Position numbers and translations under genes: made by a program. From positions 1-14,122 of the forward strand of contig JAFAYN010000082.1 in NCBI GenBank assembly GCA_019240375.1: DNA of 14,122 nucleotides, written 5' to 3'. Below the pieces are notes generated by a model. That model searched no databases, was not told the origin of the DNA, and saw nothing but the letters and a program-made list of their open reading frames with translations. Positions 12,341 through 14,122 of this stretch are shown here, piece after piece (the stretch's first letter is position 1; every line of letters starts with the position of its first letter). This DNA comes from Gemmatimonadota bacterium (GTDB lineage Bacteria; Gemmatimonadota; Gemmatimonadetes; Longimicrobiales; Longimicrobiaceae).

Positions 12341-14122
12341 TCAGCGTCGCCGCTCGCGGCGCGCCAGCGTCTGCGCGGCCTCGGAGCGGGCGGCCCACCG
12401 CGGGTGCGTTTCCGCGATCCTCACCAGCGCCCGGCTCGCGGACGGGGCTCGGGAGCGGGCGAGCGCGTCGACGGCTTCCATTTGCACCGACTCGGCGGGG
12501 TCGCGGAAGGCCACCTCCAGCAGCGCGGCCGCGACCTCGTCCGACTCCGGGTGCACCCGGGGGAGCCACTGCACCGCCTCGGCGCGCACCTCCGGGTCGC
12601 CCTCGGCCCGGAGCAGCGCGGCCACGGAGCGGACCACCTCGCCTGGGTCGGCGTGGAGCGCGTGGGCGGCGGCGATCTCCGCCCGCAGCGCCGGGTCCCC
12701 AGCGGCGGCCTCCAGGGTGTCGAGCCGGGCGAGGCTCTCCCCGGCGCCCGCCGTCCCCAGCCAGAGGAGCGGGCGCCCCTCCAGGCTCAGCGGCGCGTCG
12801 GCGGAGCGGAGCCGCACCCGTCTCACCTCCCCGCGTCCCTCGCCGTCCATCCCGAAGACGAAGGCCACGTCCGCCCCGGTCCCGCCGGAGCGGGCGAGCG
12901 CCTGCCGCAGCGTGGGCGCTCCCGGCGCCTCGTTCCCCCGGTGGGGTGCGCTGCTGGAGACGGGGAAGCTGCCGCCGGGATACTCCGCCCGGGACGGTCC
13001 CCGCACGCCCCAGGCGACCCAGTGCTCCCGCCGCGGGGCGCTCGCCCGTGCCCAGGCCCAGCGCGCGGCGAGCGGGGCGGAGGGGTCCGGGGGGAGGAGG
13101 ACGGTGTCAGGACCCACGGGGCGAAGCGCCGCCGCCTGCACCACCGGCGGGGCCGCGGCGAGGGCGCGCTGGGTGACGGCCGGCGCGGTCGCGGCCACTC
13201 CGGCCAGGAGGGCGGCGGCGGCGACCGGACGGAGCCAGGGGGCGCGGCTCGGGGCCGGGCGCCACTCGGCCAGGCGCTCCACCCGGCGCAGGAGCGGGGA
13301 GCCGCCCTCGGCCATGGCGGCCATCACCTCGGGGACGCGGGCCGGGCCGATCCACGATGCGACGTGGGTCAGGCAGCGGGCCAGCCCCAGCGGGGAGCCG
13401 GTGCTCTGCACCGCCCAGTCGTCGCACAGATTCTCGGCGGCCTCCCGCCAGCGCAGCCGCCCGACGCGGTTCAGCGGCTGGAAGAAGAACACGGCCTCCA
13501 CCACGCCGGCGGCGAGCTGCCAGAGCGGGTCGGCGCGGCGCAGGTGGGCCAGCTCGTGGGCCAGGGCGCCGCGCTGCTGGTCGGGGTCCAGGTCGGTGAG
13601 GAAGCGCTCGGGGACGCAGATCTCCGCGCGGCCGATCGCGATCGGGGTGGGGCACGCGGCCGAGGCGGAGAGCCGCACCGGCGTCCACAGACCCGCGTTG
13701 CGGCGCAGCTCGGCGAGCATCCCCGCCAGCGGCCCCTCGTCCAGCGGGCGCCGGCCGGCCAGGGCGCGGAAGAGCCGCGCGTGCTGCACGGCCAGCCGGA
13801 CCAGGAGGAGTCCCGCACCGACGGCCCAGGCGCCCAGCAGGAGCGGGAGCCAGGGGACGTCGTGGCCCTCCCCGGCCGGCCTGGGGCGGGGGGCGACAGG
13901 GGGAGCGACGTCGCGAGGGGCCGCCGCGGGCGTCCGTTCCGCCGCGGCGGCGGCTTCGGCGCGCGGCGCTTCCGCACGCGCGTCCTCTCCGTTAGCCGAC
14001 GTGGGCGCCGGTCGCGCGGGAGCGCCCAGGGCGAGGCGGCCCGCGACCGGGGCGTAGCCGATCCCGGCCTGGAGCGTGGCGGTGAGGAGCCCGCCGAGCA
14101 GCGCCGTCTTCCAGAGCAGGTC
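12341..14122 (-). CDS. M56 (BlaR1-like) membrane metallopeptidase with HEAT-like repeats, 5' end cut off
   Basis: The frame is open to the right edge, so 593 residues are seen and the N-terminus is missing. A GTG at 13789 is internal, because two family membrane segments lie upstream of it. Visible order: end of a membrane segment (LLWKTALLGGLLTATLQAGI, 2-21), an Ala/Pro-rich linker (about 30-85), a membrane segment (WLPLLLGAWAVGAGLLLVRL, about 90-109), the M56 zinc motif H189-E-L-A-H193 with likely third ligand E230 in ENLCDDW, and a membrane segment (about 296-316). A periplasmic C-terminus follows, whose last ~130 residues read as HEAT-like helical repeats. BlaR1 carries a penicillin-binding sensor at this position. 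The family relays an outside signal by cleaving a cytoplasmic repressor; a BlaI-type partner would lie beyond the window edge. Confidence 0.9.
   Translation of the reverse strand, partial: DLLWKTALLGGLLTATLQAGIGYAPVAGRLALGAPARPAPTSANGEDARAEAPRAEAAAAAERTPAAAPRDVAPPVAPRPRPAGEGHDVPWLPLLLGAWAVGAGLLLVRLAVQHARLFRALAGRRPLDEGPLAGMLAELRRNAGLWTPVRLSASAACPTPIAIGRAEICVPERFLTDLDPDQQRGALAHELAHLRRADPLWQLAAGVVEAVFFFQPLNRVGRLRWREAAENLCDDWAVQSTGSPLGLARCLTHVASWIGPARVPEVMAAMAEGGSPLLRRVERLAEWRPAPSRAPWLRPVAAAALLAGVAATAPAVTQRALAAAPPVVQAAALRPVGPDTVLLPPDPSAPLAARWAWARASAPRREHWVAWGVRGPSRAEYPGGSFPVSSSAPHRGNEAPGAPTLRQALARSGGTGADVAFVFGMDGEGRGEVRRVRLRSADAPLSLEGRPLLWLGTAGAGESLARLDTLEAAAGDPALRAEIAAAHALHADPGEVVRSVAALLRAEGDPEVRAEAVQWLPRVHPESDEVAAALLEVAFRDPAESVQMEAVDALARSRAPSASRALVRIAETHPRWAARSEAAQTLARRERRR

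Noticed and set aside
12341..13789. Start of the M56 protein at GTG 13789
   Set aside because: Translation upstream stays open to the window edge and encodes two family-typical membrane segments, so 13789 is an internal valine codon.

Overview
The window is GC-rich, non-mobile chromosomal DNA from a didermal bacterium. It shows two lipoprotein-type signal sequences, Shine-Dalgarno (SD) sites before most genes, and several families of G/C-rich intergenic hairpin repeats. The gene mix suggests a Gemmatimonadota relative, perhaps Longimicrobium-like: an ACE-type M2 peptidase with an N-terminal cysteine signal, an M56 peptidase with HEAT-like repeats, a YetF/DUF421 protein and a YdeP-type molybdoenzyme. 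That assignment is an inference from style and content; no rRNA or other marker gene is present.

Layout. (1) 1-87, minus: the signal peptide of an exported protein cut by the left edge. (2) 391-2373, plus: a GH13 branching-enzyme-like glycosidase, with a terminator at 2394-2430 shared with the convergent gene. (3) 2459-3079, minus: a small beta-rich lipoprotein. (4) 3328-5223, plus: an ACE-like M2 metallopeptidase. (5) 5224-5703: 480 bases without a gene, packed with hairpins and small repeats. (6) 5704-6282, plus: a YetF/DUF421 membrane protein. (7) 7622-6342, minus: a two-gene unit made of a protein of unknown function and a glycine-rich collagen-like/polyglycine protein. The two frames are the same and are separated by one TAA. 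(8) 10777-7905, minus: a YdeP-type molybdopterin oxidoreductase followed 11 bases later by a small helical protein. (9) 10974-11336, plus: a CsoR-type copper-sensing repressor, divergent from the oxidoreductase, with a clear promoter and an overlapping operator-like dyad. (10) 11341-11500: an inverted repeat bracketed by direct repeats, then a terminator. (11) 12252-11509, minus: an enoyl-CoA hydratase/isomerase family protein. (12) 14122-12341, minus: an M56 (BlaR1-like) membrane metallopeptidase with C-terminal HEAT-like repeats, running off the right edge.

The genes look like several independent units rather than one pathway. The best candidates for something undescribed are the glycine-rich protein with its in-frame upstream partner (one polypeptide split by a stop, or a two-subunit assembly), and the tandem pair of hairpins at 5246-5319 whose stems differ by compensating base changes.
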